Assembly (NCBI GenBank): GCA_904420555.1
Contig: CAJFVO010000001.1
Coordinates: forward strand, 186,001 to 250,000
Length of the DNA stretch: 64,000 nt
DNA from: Candidatus Heritagella intestinalis
GTDB lineage: Bacteria > Bacillota > Clostridia > Oscillospirales > Acutalibacteraceae
Reading direction: 5' to 3'
In this document: positions 31,512 to 39,451 of the stretch, piece after piece
Position numbering within the stretch: the stretch's first letter is position 1
Layout: each line of letters begins with the position of its first letter
Notes under the pieces: generated by a model
What the model was told of the DNA's origin: nothing
What the model saw: the letters and a program-made list of their open reading frames with translations, nothing else
The model's database searches: none
Translations under genes and position numbers: made by a program

Positions 31512-32780
31512 TCAAGACTCCGTTTTCCGCCTTCTGAGATACGCCCCGGCGGGGATGGAACGGCCAGCAAAGCCGGTGACCTCCATGGTGGCGTGGGGCG
31601 CGGCCTGGATAGGCTCCCCTTCCCCGTTGCGCATATCCTCCAAAACCACCGTAAAGGGCTTTTCCTCCGGACAGAGCACATCCAGGGACTCTCCCTGGAA
31701 AAACCGGTTCCGCTGGGACAGCCGCACCCGGCCGTCCTCCCCGGTGCCCAGGCAGACGGCGGCGACTTCCCAGTCCCGGACATAGCCGCCCCGCTCGCAG
31801 TCCTGGCCCGGGCCGTTTTTGTCGAAGTAAAAGCCAGTGCTGTAACCACGGTGGCTGATTTTATCCAGTTCCTCCATGACCCAGCCGGGCGAAGGCTCCC
31901 CGGAAAGGGCTGCATCCAGCGCTCCCCGATACGCCTTGGTGACGCTGGCTACATAATAGTCCGCCTTGGCCCGGCCCTCAATCTTCAGGCTGTAGACGCC
32001 AGCTTCCAGCAGCTCCGGAATGTGTTCCGCCATGCACAAATCCCGGGAGTTGAGGATAAACGTCCCCTGCTCCGTCTCCTCAATAGGCATATATCGCCCG
32101 GGCCGGGTTTCCTCCATAAGGCTGTATTTCCAGCGGCAGGGCTGGGCGCATTCTCCCCGGTTGCCGTCCCGGCCGGTAAAGTAGTTGGACAGCAGGCACC
32201 GGCCGGAAAAGGACACGCACATGGCCCCATGGACAAACACTTCAATTTCCAGCTCCCGAGGGGTTTTTGCCCGGATTTCCGCGATTTCCTCCAAGGTCAG
32301 CTCCCGGGCCAGCACCACCCGGGACGCTCCCAGCTCATGGAGCATACAGGCGGCCTCGGCGTTGACCACGCCGGTCTGGGTGGAAATGTGCAGTTCCGTA
32401 TTGGGGGCGTATTGTTTGGCCATGCGCAGCACTCCCAGGTCGCTGATAATCAGGGCGTCCACCCCGGCGGCCTGACAGCCCTCCAAATAGCCGGGCATCC
32501 GGGAAAGCTCTTCGCCCCGGGGCAGAGTGTTGCAGGTGACATACACCCGCTTCCCCAGGGAATGGGCCAGCCGGACAGCCTCCGCCATTTCCTCAAAGCC
32601 GAAATTGGGGGAAGCGCTGCGCATCCCGAACTCCTTACCGGCCAGATACACCGCGTCGGCCCCATAGCGGAAGGCCGCCCGCAGCCGTTCAAAATCCCCC
32701 GCCGGGGAAAGCAGCTCCGCCCGCAAAGGCTGCGCCGCTGGGGCAGCTGGTGCAGCGGGGGTCGTTTGCTCAATGGTCAA
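31512..32780 (-). CDS. Peptidase U32 family protein (TrhP-like)
   Basis: Member of the U32 family; in bacteria some of these proteins act in prephenate-dependent hydroxylation of tRNA uridine-34 (TrhP), others in collagenase-like roles. The 422-aa protein has the U32 signature (ELEIEVFVHGAMCVSFSGRC), four conserved cysteines (SFSGRCLLSNYFTGRDG, then GECAQPC), and the N-terminal LLSPAGDFERLRAAFRYGAD with a C-terminal RFFQGESLDV-type domain. The start is TTG at 32780, because AAAGGAGG lies 8 nt upstream; the longer frame crosses the mltG terminator. A role in tRNA modification is inferred. Confidence 0.87.
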   Translation of the reverse strand: MTIEQTTPAAPAAPAAQPLRAELLSPAGDFERLRAAFRYGADAVYLAGKEFGMRSASPNFGFEEMAEAVRLAHSLGKRVYVTCNTLPRGEELSRMPGYLEGCQAAGVDALIISDLGVLRMAKQYAPNTELHISTQTGVVNAEAACMLHELGASRVVLARELTLEEIAEIRAKTPRELEIEVFVHGAMCVSFSGRCLLSNYFTGRDGNRGECAQPCRWKYSLMEETRPGRYMPIEETEQGTFILNSRDLCMAEHIPELLEAGVYSLKIEGRAKADYYVASVTKAYRGALDAALSGEPSPGWVMEELDKISHRGYSTGFYFDKNGPGQDCERGGYVRDWEVAAVCLGTGEDGRVRLSQRNRFFQGESLDVLCPEEKPFTVVLEDMRNGEGEPIQAAPHATMEVTGFAGRSIPAGAYLRRRKTES

Positions 32781-32835
32781 GGAAGATTCCTCCTTTATTC
32801 TCATGAAGTTTCGGAAAGGCAAATCCTTTCCACAC

Positions 32836-32877
32836 AAAACCGCGCGCACTCGGTTTTGGCGGAGTACGCGCGGTTTT
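32836..32877 (-). terminator. Terminator after mltG
   Basis: AAAACCGCGCG and CGCGCGGTTTT pair in a 16-bp stem extended by ACTC/GAGT around a 10-nt loop. It lies 50 nt after the mltG stop and 56 nt before the U32 start. Confidence 0.75.
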
Positions 32878-32926
32878 CAGCTTACTTTCCAATGGTCAAA
32901 GGGCCGCATACGCCGGTATTTCCAGC

Positions 32927-34231
32927 TTAATCCAGCAGGCCCGCTTCTTCCAGATGCTGCTGATGCTCCGACCAAGTGGAAGCATAGTAGGCGTTGCCAT
33001 CTGCATCGTGGCAGAAATAGTACATCCCTTCGGAGTCCTCCGACGGCCACAGCACCGCGTTAATGGCCTGGAGGCCCGGGTTACAGATGGGCCCCGGAGG
33101 CAGTCCTTCGATGGTGTAGGTGTCATAACGGCTCACATAAGTCTCCCGCTCCTCTTCCGGCACCTGGGACTGGCTGCGATAGGGATAGAAAGTGGTGGAG
33201 TCGCATTCCAGCCGGTAAATGTCATGGGATGCGCCGTCCTCCAGACGGTTCAGCAGGATGCCTGCTACCATGCCCATATCGTCTTCGCCATTCGCCTCTG
33301 CCTGGACAATGGAAGCCAGGGTGAGGATTTCATCAATGGTATACCCCATTTCCGTTGCCCGGTCCCGCATCTCTTTGGAGAACCGGTTCTGGCAGTTGTT
33401 GATCATTTTGCCCAAGGCGATATCCGGGTCCTCGCCTTTATAGAAGTCGTAGGTATCCGGGAACAGATAGCCTTCCAGCTTGTAATAGCGCTCATCCTCA
33501 TTGTCAATGGCGTTGATAAAGTCGTAATCGTCAAACAAATCGGAATTGGCGGCTTCCAAAACCTCCTCCACGGTACAGACCTCGTTTTCTTCCAGGCGCT
33601 CCGCAAATTCCCGGAGGTTCAGGCCTTCAGGGAAGGTGATATTCACCACATCCTGACGGTTGTTGTTGTTCTGCAGAAAATTGACAATGGCTTCATAGTC
33701 CATGTTGGTGTCGATTTCATAGCTGCCCTGGCCGAAACCATCGTCCGCGCCGGTGACCATGCAGTACAGAGAGAAAAACTCCGGATTGGAAATGACTCCC
33801 GCCTCCGTCAAGGTCTGGGAAACCTGTTCCATGGTGGGGTCCTCTGAAAGCTCCACCGAAGCGGTGCCCTCCGTGCGGCTCACCGCCAGCATATCATTCA
33901 CCCCCACCAGCAGATAGCGGGAAAGGGCAATGGACACCAGAATGACCATGGAAATCCACACGCACCGGAATAAACCGCGGTTTTTCCTGCCCTTGACCTT
34001 TTCTCGGGCTTTGGCCTGCTTCTTTTCCAGCCGGCGCTGTTTCCGGCTCTGCTTTTCCTCAGAGGGGGCCTGAGAAGCGCTGCCCTGACCGCTGAAGCTC
34101 TGCATCTCGGGGCTTTCGTCTCCATATTGCAGGGCCTCTTCCGGGATATGGAGCTGAAATTTCTCAGGCCGCTGCTGCTGCGGCGTGGAATCCCCGCCAG
34201 GCGCGTCGGTAAATTGCTTGTTATCGTCCAT
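32927..34231 (-). CDS. mltG: Endolytic murein transglycosylase MltG
   Basis: Cleaves nascent glycan strands and so sets their length. The 434-aa protein has a cytoplasmic Lys/Arg-rich region (about 60-105), one membrane helix (about 108-128) and the extracytoplasmic LysM-like/YceG domain. Motifs: ITFPEGLNLREFAERLEEN, LEGYLFPDTYDFYKG, and the catalytic LASIVQAEA (Glu). Also DSTTFY and EGLPPGPICNPGLQAINA. The ATG at 34231 has AGGAGG upstream. It is the third gene after the DJ-1 protein and 5-formyl-THF ligase genes and is followed by a terminator. Confidence 0.93.
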   Translation of the reverse strand: MDDNKQFTDAPGGDSTPQQQRPEKFQLHIPEEALQYGDESPEMQSFSGQGSASQAPSEEKQSRKQRRLEKKQAKAREKVKGRKNRGLFRCVWISMVILVSIALSRYLLVGVNDMLAVSRTEGTASVELSEDPTMEQVSQTLTEAGVISNPEFFSLYCMVTGADDGFGQGSYEIDTNMDYEAIVNFLQNNNNRQDVVNITFPEGLNLREFAERLEENEVCTVEEVLEAANSDLFDDYDFINAIDNEDERYYKLEGYLFPDTYDFYKGEDPDIALGKMINNCQNRFSKEMRDRATEMGYTIDEILTLASIVQAEANGEDDMGMVAGILLNRLEDGASHDIYRLECDSTTFYPYRSQSQVPEEERETYVSRYDTYTIEGLPPGPICNPGLQAINAVLWPSEDSEGMYYFCHDADGNAYYASTWSEHQQHLEEAGLLD

Positions 34232-34275
34232 GAAGAAACCTCCTGCTTCACACGGCCGCCCTCTCTCCGGAACGC

Positions 34276-34899
34276 TCACTTCCGGCGCTGTGGGCGGGAA
34301 GGGGCCGCCGGCGCTTTTTGTATGCGCCGCGTGTATTTTTCCGTGGCAAGAACATCCACGGGTTTGTCGTAATAACCATGGGGCAGATTCCACTGGATAC
34401 AGCTGCTGTAGCAGATTCCAGCCTTAAACCCGCCGAAACCGGCTAAAAAGCGGTCGTAATAGCCTTTCCCATATCCCAGCCGGTAACCGTGGGAATCAAA
34501 GCTCAAGCCGGGGACAATACAGAATCCCGCTGAAAAGTCCGTGATTTCCTGGCATCGCTCCGGGATAGGTTCCAGCACGCCGAAACTTCCCTTTTCCAAA
34601 TCATCTAAAGAATCAATGCGAAAAAAGGCCATTTCATAGGTGCCGGGGATGCACCGGGGAACCACAACCGTTTTGCCGTCCTTCCAGGCCCGGCGAATCA
34701 GGCCAAAGGTATCCACCTCAATGGGCTTGCTGACATAGGTAAAAAAGAGCTTCTCCCGCTGGTATTCCCGCATCTTCCAGATGCGCAGGGCAATTTCCTC
34801 ATCCTGGCGGCGTTTCTCCTCCGGGGGCATTTCTTCCCGGATGCTCCGATAGCGGGCGCGCAGGCGGATTTTCAGCTCTTTGATATTTTTCACGGGCAT
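34276..34899 (-). CDS. 5-formyltetrahydrofolate cyclo-ligase
   Basis: Converts 5-formyl-THF to 5,10-methenyl-THF using ATP, rescuing a dead-end folate. The 207-aa protein has the family motifs KELKIRLRARYRSIREEM at the N-terminus, KTVVVPRCIPG, FCIVPGLSFDSHGYRLGYGKG and YYDRFLAG, the last being the ATP-binding signature. The gene overlaps the end of the DJ-1 family gene by 10 nt; ATG 34899 is used though GTG 34893 also fits. The C-terminus is basic (SRPQRRK). Confidence 0.92.
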   Translation of the reverse strand: MPVKNIKELKIRLRARYRSIREEMPPEEKRRQDEEIALRIWKMREYQREKLFFTYVSKPIEVDTFGLIRRAWKDGKTVVVPRCIPGTYEMAFFRIDSLDDLEKGSFGVLEPIPERCQEITDFSAGFCIVPGLSFDSHGYRLGYGKGYYDRFLAGFGGFKAGICYSSCIQWNLPHGYYDKPVDVLATEKYTRRIQKAPAAPSRPQRRK

Positions 34900-35429
34900 T
34901 GCATCGACACCCTTACCTTTTGGGCGGTGTCCTCGCCCTTGAGCATCCGGACGATTTCCAGGGCGAACTCCAAAGAAGCTCCGGGGCCTTTTCCGGTAAC
35001 CAGCAAGCCGTCCCGGCACACAAAGCCCGGCGCCAGCTCAGCGCCTTCCAGCTCCTGCTCAAAACCGGGGAAGCACAGGGCTTTTTTGCCCTTGAGCAGC
35101 CCCAAATGCCCCAGCACCGAAGGCGCAGCGCAGATAGCCCCAATGGGCAGGCCGTTGTCGGCGCAGTAGCGCAGGCTTGCCGTCACCACAGGAGAATTTT
35201 CCAAATTCAGGGTACCGGGCATCCCGCCGGGGAGGATTACCATCTCCATAGTATCAGTGAGGACCTCGAACTGCTCCAGATCCGCCTCCACTACAATATG
35301 GTGAGAGCCGGTGACCCGCTTGGAGCCCACACCTACGGTCTTTACCTCCAAATCTGCCCGGCGGAGCACATCCACCGTGGCCAGGGCCTCGATCTCTTCA
35401 AATCCATCGGCCAAAAACAGATAAATCAT
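34890..35429 (-). CDS. DJ-1/PfpI family protein
   Basis: Small alpha/beta protein (179 aa) of the DJ-1 subfamily (YajL, ThiJ-like), often linked to glyoxal or protein glycation repair or chaperone activity. The sequence opens MIYLFLADGFEEIEALATV with the conserved Glu, and the nucleophile is in GAICAAPSVLGHLGLLKG. VILPGGMPGT is the typical Gly motif. The ATG at 35429 begins at the conserved start of the family. It overlaps the folate gene by 10 nt. A promoter lies about 55 nt upstream. Confidence 0.9.
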   Translation of the reverse strand: MIYLFLADGFEEIEALATVDVLRRADLEVKTVGVGSKRVTGSHHIVVEADLEQFEVLTDTMEMVILPGGMPGTLNLENSPVVTASLRYCADNGLPIGAICAAPSVLGHLGLLKGKKALCFPGFEQELEGAELAPGFVCRDGLLVTGKGPGASLEFALEIVRMLKGEDTAQKVRVSMQCP

Positions 35430-35486
35430 CCTGCACCATCCTTTTCCTCGTCCCCGACACTGGGCCGGTTTCGGCATTTTTCTATT

Positions 35487-35516
35487 ATTATACCGGATAT
35501 TTCCCTATTTTGTAAA
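35487..35516 (-). promoter_or_regulatory. Promoter of the DJ-1/folate/mltG operon
   Basis: TTTACA (35511-35516) and TATAAT (35487-35492) with an 18-nt spacer on the minus strand, 57 nt before the DJ-1 family start. Confidence 0.7.
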
Positions 35517-35572
35517 GGCCAGTCCTCGTTTCTTCCCCAGGAATATGCCCAAAGGCGGGATTTTCACAAAAA

Positions 35573-36436
35573 TTATTCCAGGGTAAGGCCCAAATAGGGC
35601 GTACCGTCTGCGGGGAATCCCGCCAAAATAGAGGGCCGCAGAGGCCGCATCATGCCCCGGGGCTGTACCTCTCCCAATCCCGGCAGCAGGGGCGAAGTCA
35701 TCGGCAGGCGCACCCGCAGCAGTTCTCCCCTGCACTGGGACGCCGCCTGAACAAGCAGAGCTTCTTCTCCACCGGGTGGCGCCATCAGCTCCCGCACGGT
35801 ACCGTCCGGGGCAAAAATGCAGTAGCCCTGCCGGGAAAAGGTCACGCCTTCCCCGTTATACCGCTGCATTTCCAGGGCTTTTTGTACCGCCCGGGGCCCC
35901 CACATAACAGAACCGAGGGTATGTTCCAAGCAGCGCTCCCGCACGGCGGCGCACTCTTTGCCGGTGAGCACCACTTTTTCCCGGGGAAGAGGCCCACAAT
36001 TTTCCAGAAGCGCTTTCCGGTCCAGCGAACACTCCCGCACCCCGAACACCGTCCGGTAGCCGAACCGGTGATAATAGCGGTACAAAGAGGCTTCCCCGGG
36101 CAGCAGTACCGAGGCGTATTCTCCCCGGGCCTCTCCCAGCCGGGCGGCTTCTTCCAAAAGGGCGCCCATATAACCCTTACTCCGATAGGCTTTGCCGGTG
36201 GCCGCCGCATAGATATAATGGGCCGGCACCCGCTCCCCCGAGGCGGCGAGCATCTGGCAGGGAAGCATATGCAGAGCCGACAGGATGCGGCCTTTTTCCT
36301 CTGCCACCAAGGTGGTCTGCGGCTGCCAGCCGCAGCGGAAAAAGGCTATGGCCTCCTCTTCCGAACCGCCGAAGACTTCCAGCCAAAGGGCTATGAGGGC
36401 GTCCCGCATTCCATATTCTGCTGTTTGAATCCGCAT
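35573..36436 (-). CDS. GNAT family N-acetyltransferase (Eis-like)
   Basis: Acetyl-CoA-dependent transferase of 287 aa. The first half has the GNAT core with the acetyl-CoA loop in ATGKAYRSKGYMGALLEEA (R-x-x-G-x-x-G type) and YYHRFGYRTVFG, typical of the Eis/YesJ group. The C-terminal part (about 180-280) resembles the sterol-carrier-like domain of Eis proteins. The substrate is unknown. The ATG at 36436 is best spaced from AGGGGGG; another ATG two codons upstream touches it. The gene follows the DUF2156 gene by 9-15 nt. Confidence 0.82.
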   Translation of the reverse strand: MRIQTAEYGMRDALIALWLEVFGGSEEEAIAFFRCGWQPQTTLVAEEKGRILSALHMLPCQMLAASGERVPAHYIYAAATGKAYRSKGYMGALLEEAARLGEARGEYASVLLPGEASLYRYYHRFGYRTVFGVRECSLDRKALLENCGPLPREKVVLTGKECAAVRERCLEHTLGSVMWGPRAVQKALEMQRYNGEGVTFSRQGYCIFAPDGTVRELMAPPGGEEALLVQAASQCRGELLRVRLPMTSPLLPGLGEVQPRGMMRPLRPSILAGFPADGTPYLGLTLE

Positions 36437-36451
36437 CTCCATTCCCCCCTG

Positions 36452-37339
36452 TTATTCCCGGACAGCCGTGAACTTTTCCAGCACTTCCGCCGGGTAATAG
36501 GAAGCCTTGGCCCGGCGCAGCCCCTCCAGCCCCATATCCTCCTCCCGGTTAATCCACCGGTAGCCGGAAAGGGCGTGTTCGGCAAAGGCCTGGTTAATGG
36601 CGGGATACAGGCCGTCATAGCCGTCCAGAGCCTTCTCAAAATGAACGTCAAACACCTGGTCGTTGATGGCTTCCCCTGCCGTAAAGGCTACCGCCTTGCC
36701 GTCTATCCGGATAAGGCCGCCCACAAAGGCCAAGGCCTCAAAATGATCCAGGGCCTTGCCAATAGCGCAGTTCTCGTCTTTCAGCCCGCCGCCGCAGCCA
36801 TGGGCCAAGCACCAGGCCCGGGCCACCTGCCGGCAATCCTCTAAATTTTCCGCCGACACTGGCTCATAGGTGTAGGAATACGTCCGGCGGAACCGGGCGA
36901 TGTGATTGCGCTTGCTGTGATATTTCCGTCCGGACAGGGAGATGAGGTCCTCCGGCGCATAGAGATAATCGCTGTCATCCAGAGTGGAGGAATAGCGGAA
37001 AAATCCAGGCAGAACCGCTTCTATCTGCTCCCTCTCCCCTTTGTCCATGCCCCAGAGACGCAGGGCCTCCCCCGTTTCCTGGGTGTGTGCCTGCAATAAC
37101 AGCAAGGCCTCCTTGAGCTCCTGAGGAGACTTTGCCCCCGCAGGAAAACCATAGGTGTGGGCAGCCCGTCCATAGCGGGTAAACACCAGATTCCCGTGGC
37201 GGCAGACCTCAGTGTGGTAGGCCCCGCTCCAAATAAACAAGGTGCCAAAGGCATCCTCACTGCCCCTTCCTCCGGCAGTCGAAAGGACGGGCTGTATCCA
37301 GGCCCGGTCTTCAATGGTAGGCGTGTGAAAATTCAGCAT
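36452..37339 (-). CDS. DUF2156 (phosphatidylglycerol lysyltransferase-like) protein
   Basis: Protein of 295 aa with two GNAT-like folds, as in the C-terminal domain of MprF-type aminoacyl transferases, but without their membrane part. Family motifs include DAFGTLFIWSGAYHT, YSSTLDDSDYLYAPEDLISL, GRKYHSKRNHIARFRRTY and the C-terminal ALSGYRWINREEDMGLEGLR. Its acceptor is unknown; it may act on peptides or lipids. The start overlaps the thymidylate kinase stop by 7 nt (ATGCTGA), so translation is coupled. Confidence 0.85.
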   Translation of the reverse strand: MLNFHTPTIEDRAWIQPVLSTAGGRGSEDAFGTLFIWSGAYHTEVCRHGNLVFTRYGRAAHTYGFPAGAKSPQELKEALLLLQAHTQETGEALRLWGMDKGEREQIEAVLPGFFRYSSTLDDSDYLYAPEDLISLSGRKYHSKRNHIARFRRTYSYTYEPVSAENLEDCRQVARAWCLAHGCGGGLKDENCAIGKALDHFEALAFVGGLIRIDGKAVAFTAGEAINDQVFDVHFEKALDGYDGLYPAINQAFAEHALSGYRWINREEDMGLEGLRRAKASYYPAEVLEKFTAVRE

Positions 37340-37995
37340 AAATGGCGTTCCGTCACTTTCCTTTCCAATTCCTGTTGGATGTCTTCTATGGGCCGGGGCT
37401 CCCCGTGGCGGCCGCAGGAAATGACCTCCCATCCCAGCTTTTCCGCTGCGAACAAAGCACATTCCCGGCAATGGGCCAAAAAAGCCGTATCCCGCTCGTG
37501 GAGGTCTTTTTTGCTCTCATCCCCTTGATACCGCTGGGACAGCAGCTTTTGGGAAATTTCCGGAGGCATGTCCAGATACAACACCAAATCCGGACGGGGG
37601 ATGCCCAGCTTTTCGTATTCAAAATCCTCAGCCCAGCGAAGATAGCCGGGCCATTCCTCTCGGGGGAGCTTGGCCAGCTGATACACCAAATTGGAGGTGG
37701 CGTAGCGGTCTGCCAGCAGCAGCACCCCCGCCTCATAGTCCCGCCGCCAGTCCATTTGATAGGAGGCGTAGCGGTCCACCGCATAAAAAGCGGAGGCCGC
37801 ATAGGCGTTGACGTCCTCGGGCCGGGAGCCGAAATCCCCCTGCAAATACATTTTTACCAAAGCAGAGGACGGGGATGCATAGTTGGGAAAAGAAAGCCGG
37901 CGCACCGGGCCCTTTTTCTCCAAGGATTCATAGAGCCGCTTTGTCTGGGTGCCTTTTCCGCTACCGTCCAATCCCTCTAACACAATCAGGCTCAT
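37333..37995 (-). CDS. tmk: Thymidylate kinase
   Basis: Phosphorylates dTMP to dTDP. The 220-aa protein has the P-loop VLEGLDGSGKGTQTKRL, the DRY motif in AVDRYASY, the second DRY in LLADRYATSNLVYQ and a lid region with SQRYQGDESKKDLHERD. GSGKGTQ instead of the usual GAGKTT and the DRY-box arrangement resemble the archaeal/Clostridial group. The ATG at 37995 begins at the conserved strand; upstream residues are non-coding in appearance. It lies 70 nt after thyX, which makes dTMP, so the two steps are probably co-expressed. Confidence 0.92.
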   Translation of the reverse strand: MSLIVLEGLDGSGKGTQTKRLYESLEKKGPVRRLSFPNYASPSSALVKMYLQGDFGSRPEDVNAYAASAFYAVDRYASYQMDWRRDYEAGVLLLADRYATSNLVYQLAKLPREEWPGYLRWAEDFEYEKLGIPRPDLVLYLDMPPEISQKLLSQRYQGDESKKDLHERDTAFLAHCRECALFAAEKLGWEVISCGRHGEPRPIEDIQQELERKVTERHLC

Positions 37996-38065
37996 CTTGT
38001 CTTCATCAACCTTTCGTTCCCGGGGCCCAAAACGCGCTGGCCTTTTTCCACCGCCAAACCCGGGT

Positions 38066-38842
38066 TTATTTTTCTGTGGTGCCCTCCACGCCGTATTTCT
38101 GGCGCACCTGCTTCTGCTTGCCGCAGGACATCTTCCCTTCCGGGCAGGGGCCAAACAGGCAGGGCGGCCCGGCATGGGCAAAGAGATGGGGCGCCTGTTC
38201 CTTGACCAGGGCCAGCATCTGCTCCGCCACCTCCCGAATCTCCCACTGGGCCCGGTTGCAGCACCGGTGGGCGAAAAAGTTCAGCAGAGACCGGGCGTTA
38301 AAGGTGGCGATCATCTTAGTGGCGCAGGCATTGGGCAGCACAAACCGGGCGTCCTCAATGGCCTGCTTTTCCGCCAGACGGTCCGCGGTTTTTTCCGGCT
38401 TTCCCTCCTGGAGAAGCCGCTCCTTATGGGCGGCCTTCAGGGTGGCGGTCAGGGATTCATAGTGGGCTTGATCCTCGGCCATGGCCCGGAGAAACTCTTC
38501 CTTGGCCTGGGGAATCTTCTCGATTTCCGGGGGAACCACAAACTCAAAGGCCGCCTCTTTCACATACCGCTGGCTCTGGACGCTGTAGGAGGCGATGCGG
38601 TGACGGGTAATCTGGGCCAGCAGAGAGCGGGACACGCCTTCAATGCCGAAAGTGAAGGAAGCGTGCTCGATGGGGCTTTCATGACCGATTTCCGCCAGCA
38701 TTTCCACAAAGGAAGCCGTTTTCTCCGGGGTCAGCCCCTCCATGAGGGTGCTGATGTCCGAAGGGGAATAACACAGCTTTGCGGAGGATGCCACGATAGT
38801 TTCGGGGGAGGGCGTACAGGCCAACAGGGTGACAGTAGCCAT
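38066..38842 (-). CDS. thyX: FAD-dependent thymidylate synthase ThyX
   Basis: Makes dTMP from dUMP with methylene-THF and FAD. The diagnostic RHRIASYSVQSQRY motif (RHR-x7-S-x-R) is present at about residues 77-90, with IGHESPIEHASFTF before and RSLLNFFAHRCCNRAQWEIR after. It is longer than minimal ThyX, with a C-terminal Cys tail (GPPCLFGPCPEGKMSCGK), as in many Clostridia. ATG 38842 with AAGGAA upstream. It has its own promoter and precedes tmk. Confidence 0.95.
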   Translation of the reverse strand: MATVTLLACTPSPETIVASSAKLCYSPSDISTLMEGLTPEKTASFVEMLAEIGHESPIEHASFTFGIEGVSRSLLAQITRHRIASYSVQSQRYVKEAAFEFVVPPEIEKIPQAKEEFLRAMAEDQAHYESLTATLKAAHKERLLQEGKPEKTADRLAEKQAIEDARFVLPNACATKMIATFNARSLLNFFAHRCCNRAQWEIREVAEQMLALVKEQAPHLFAHAGPPCLFGPCPEGKMSCGKQKQVRQKYGVEGTTEK

Positions 38843-38906
38843 AAGGGACCATTCCTTTCTCTCTAAAAAACCGGCGGACAAATGCCGGACTCATAACTAT
38901 CAAGTT

Positions 38907-38935
38907 ATTATAGCAAAATTCGGGAGGTTTTCCAA
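38907..38935 (-). promoter_or_regulatory. Promoter of thyX-tmk
   Basis: TTGGAA (38930-38935), 17-nt spacer, TATAAT (38907-38912), with an extended TGC before the -10 box. Confidence 0.75.
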
Positions 38936-38944
38936 CCCCTCAGG

Positions 38945-38981
38945 CAAACAAATGGCCGGACAGCCACAAAAGCGTCCGGCC
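38945..38981 (-). terminator. Terminator-like hairpin after the DUF3783 gene
   Basis: GGCCGGAC pairs perfectly with GTCCGGCC; ATTTGTTTG follows. It begins 17 nt after the stop codon. Confidence 0.65.
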
Positions 38982-38997
38982 TTACTGGGTTCAGGAT

Positions 38998-39411
38998 TCA
39001 ATTTTGGCCCGGTTTTGCCTTGGCCGTCATCCACTCATGCTCTTCACAGACCTGCTCATACAGATGCTGGAAGCTCCATTTCCGGTTGGTGGGAGTGATG
39101 ACAGCCTTGCGCTCTACCAAAAGCCCGCCTTTGTGCAGGGCTGTGAGAACCTCGTTGAGACGGGGACGGGTGATCTGCATGACCATCATTTCGTAGGGCA
39201 GGGATTCTCCCCCATAGGGCGCACCGGAAGCTGTGCTTCCCGGCAGGCCAGCGCAGAATTCCACGGTTTCCGAGAGCATATCATCTGTCACCGTCACAGT
39301 TTCTATACCCATGGTGCTCAGAAGCTCCCGGAGCTTTTTTCCCTTTTCGGTCTCCTCCTCCAAACCATAGAGGAGGAAGATTTCTTTTTCTGGCCGAACT
39401 CTGGCTTTCAT
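38998..39411 (-). CDS. DUF3783-like protein
   Basis: Small acidic protein (137 aa). The N-terminal strand KEIFLLYGLEEETEKGKKLREL and the central YEMMVMQITRPRLNEVLTALH with VERKAVITPTNRKW fit DUF3783, a Clostridial family of unknown role. No transmembrane or catalytic motif. It follows the glucosidase gene by 40 nt on the same strand. Confidence 0.7.
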   Translation of the reverse strand: MKARVRPEKEIFLLYGLEEETEKGKKLRELLSTMGIETVTVTDDMLSETVEFCAGLPGSTASGAPYGGESLPYEMMVMQITRPRLNEVLTALHKGGLLVERKAVITPTNRKWSFQHLYEQVCEEHEWMTAKAKPGQN

Positions 39412-39451
39412 ACCAGCCGCCCCCTTTCCTTAAAAATCACGCAAACGCAAG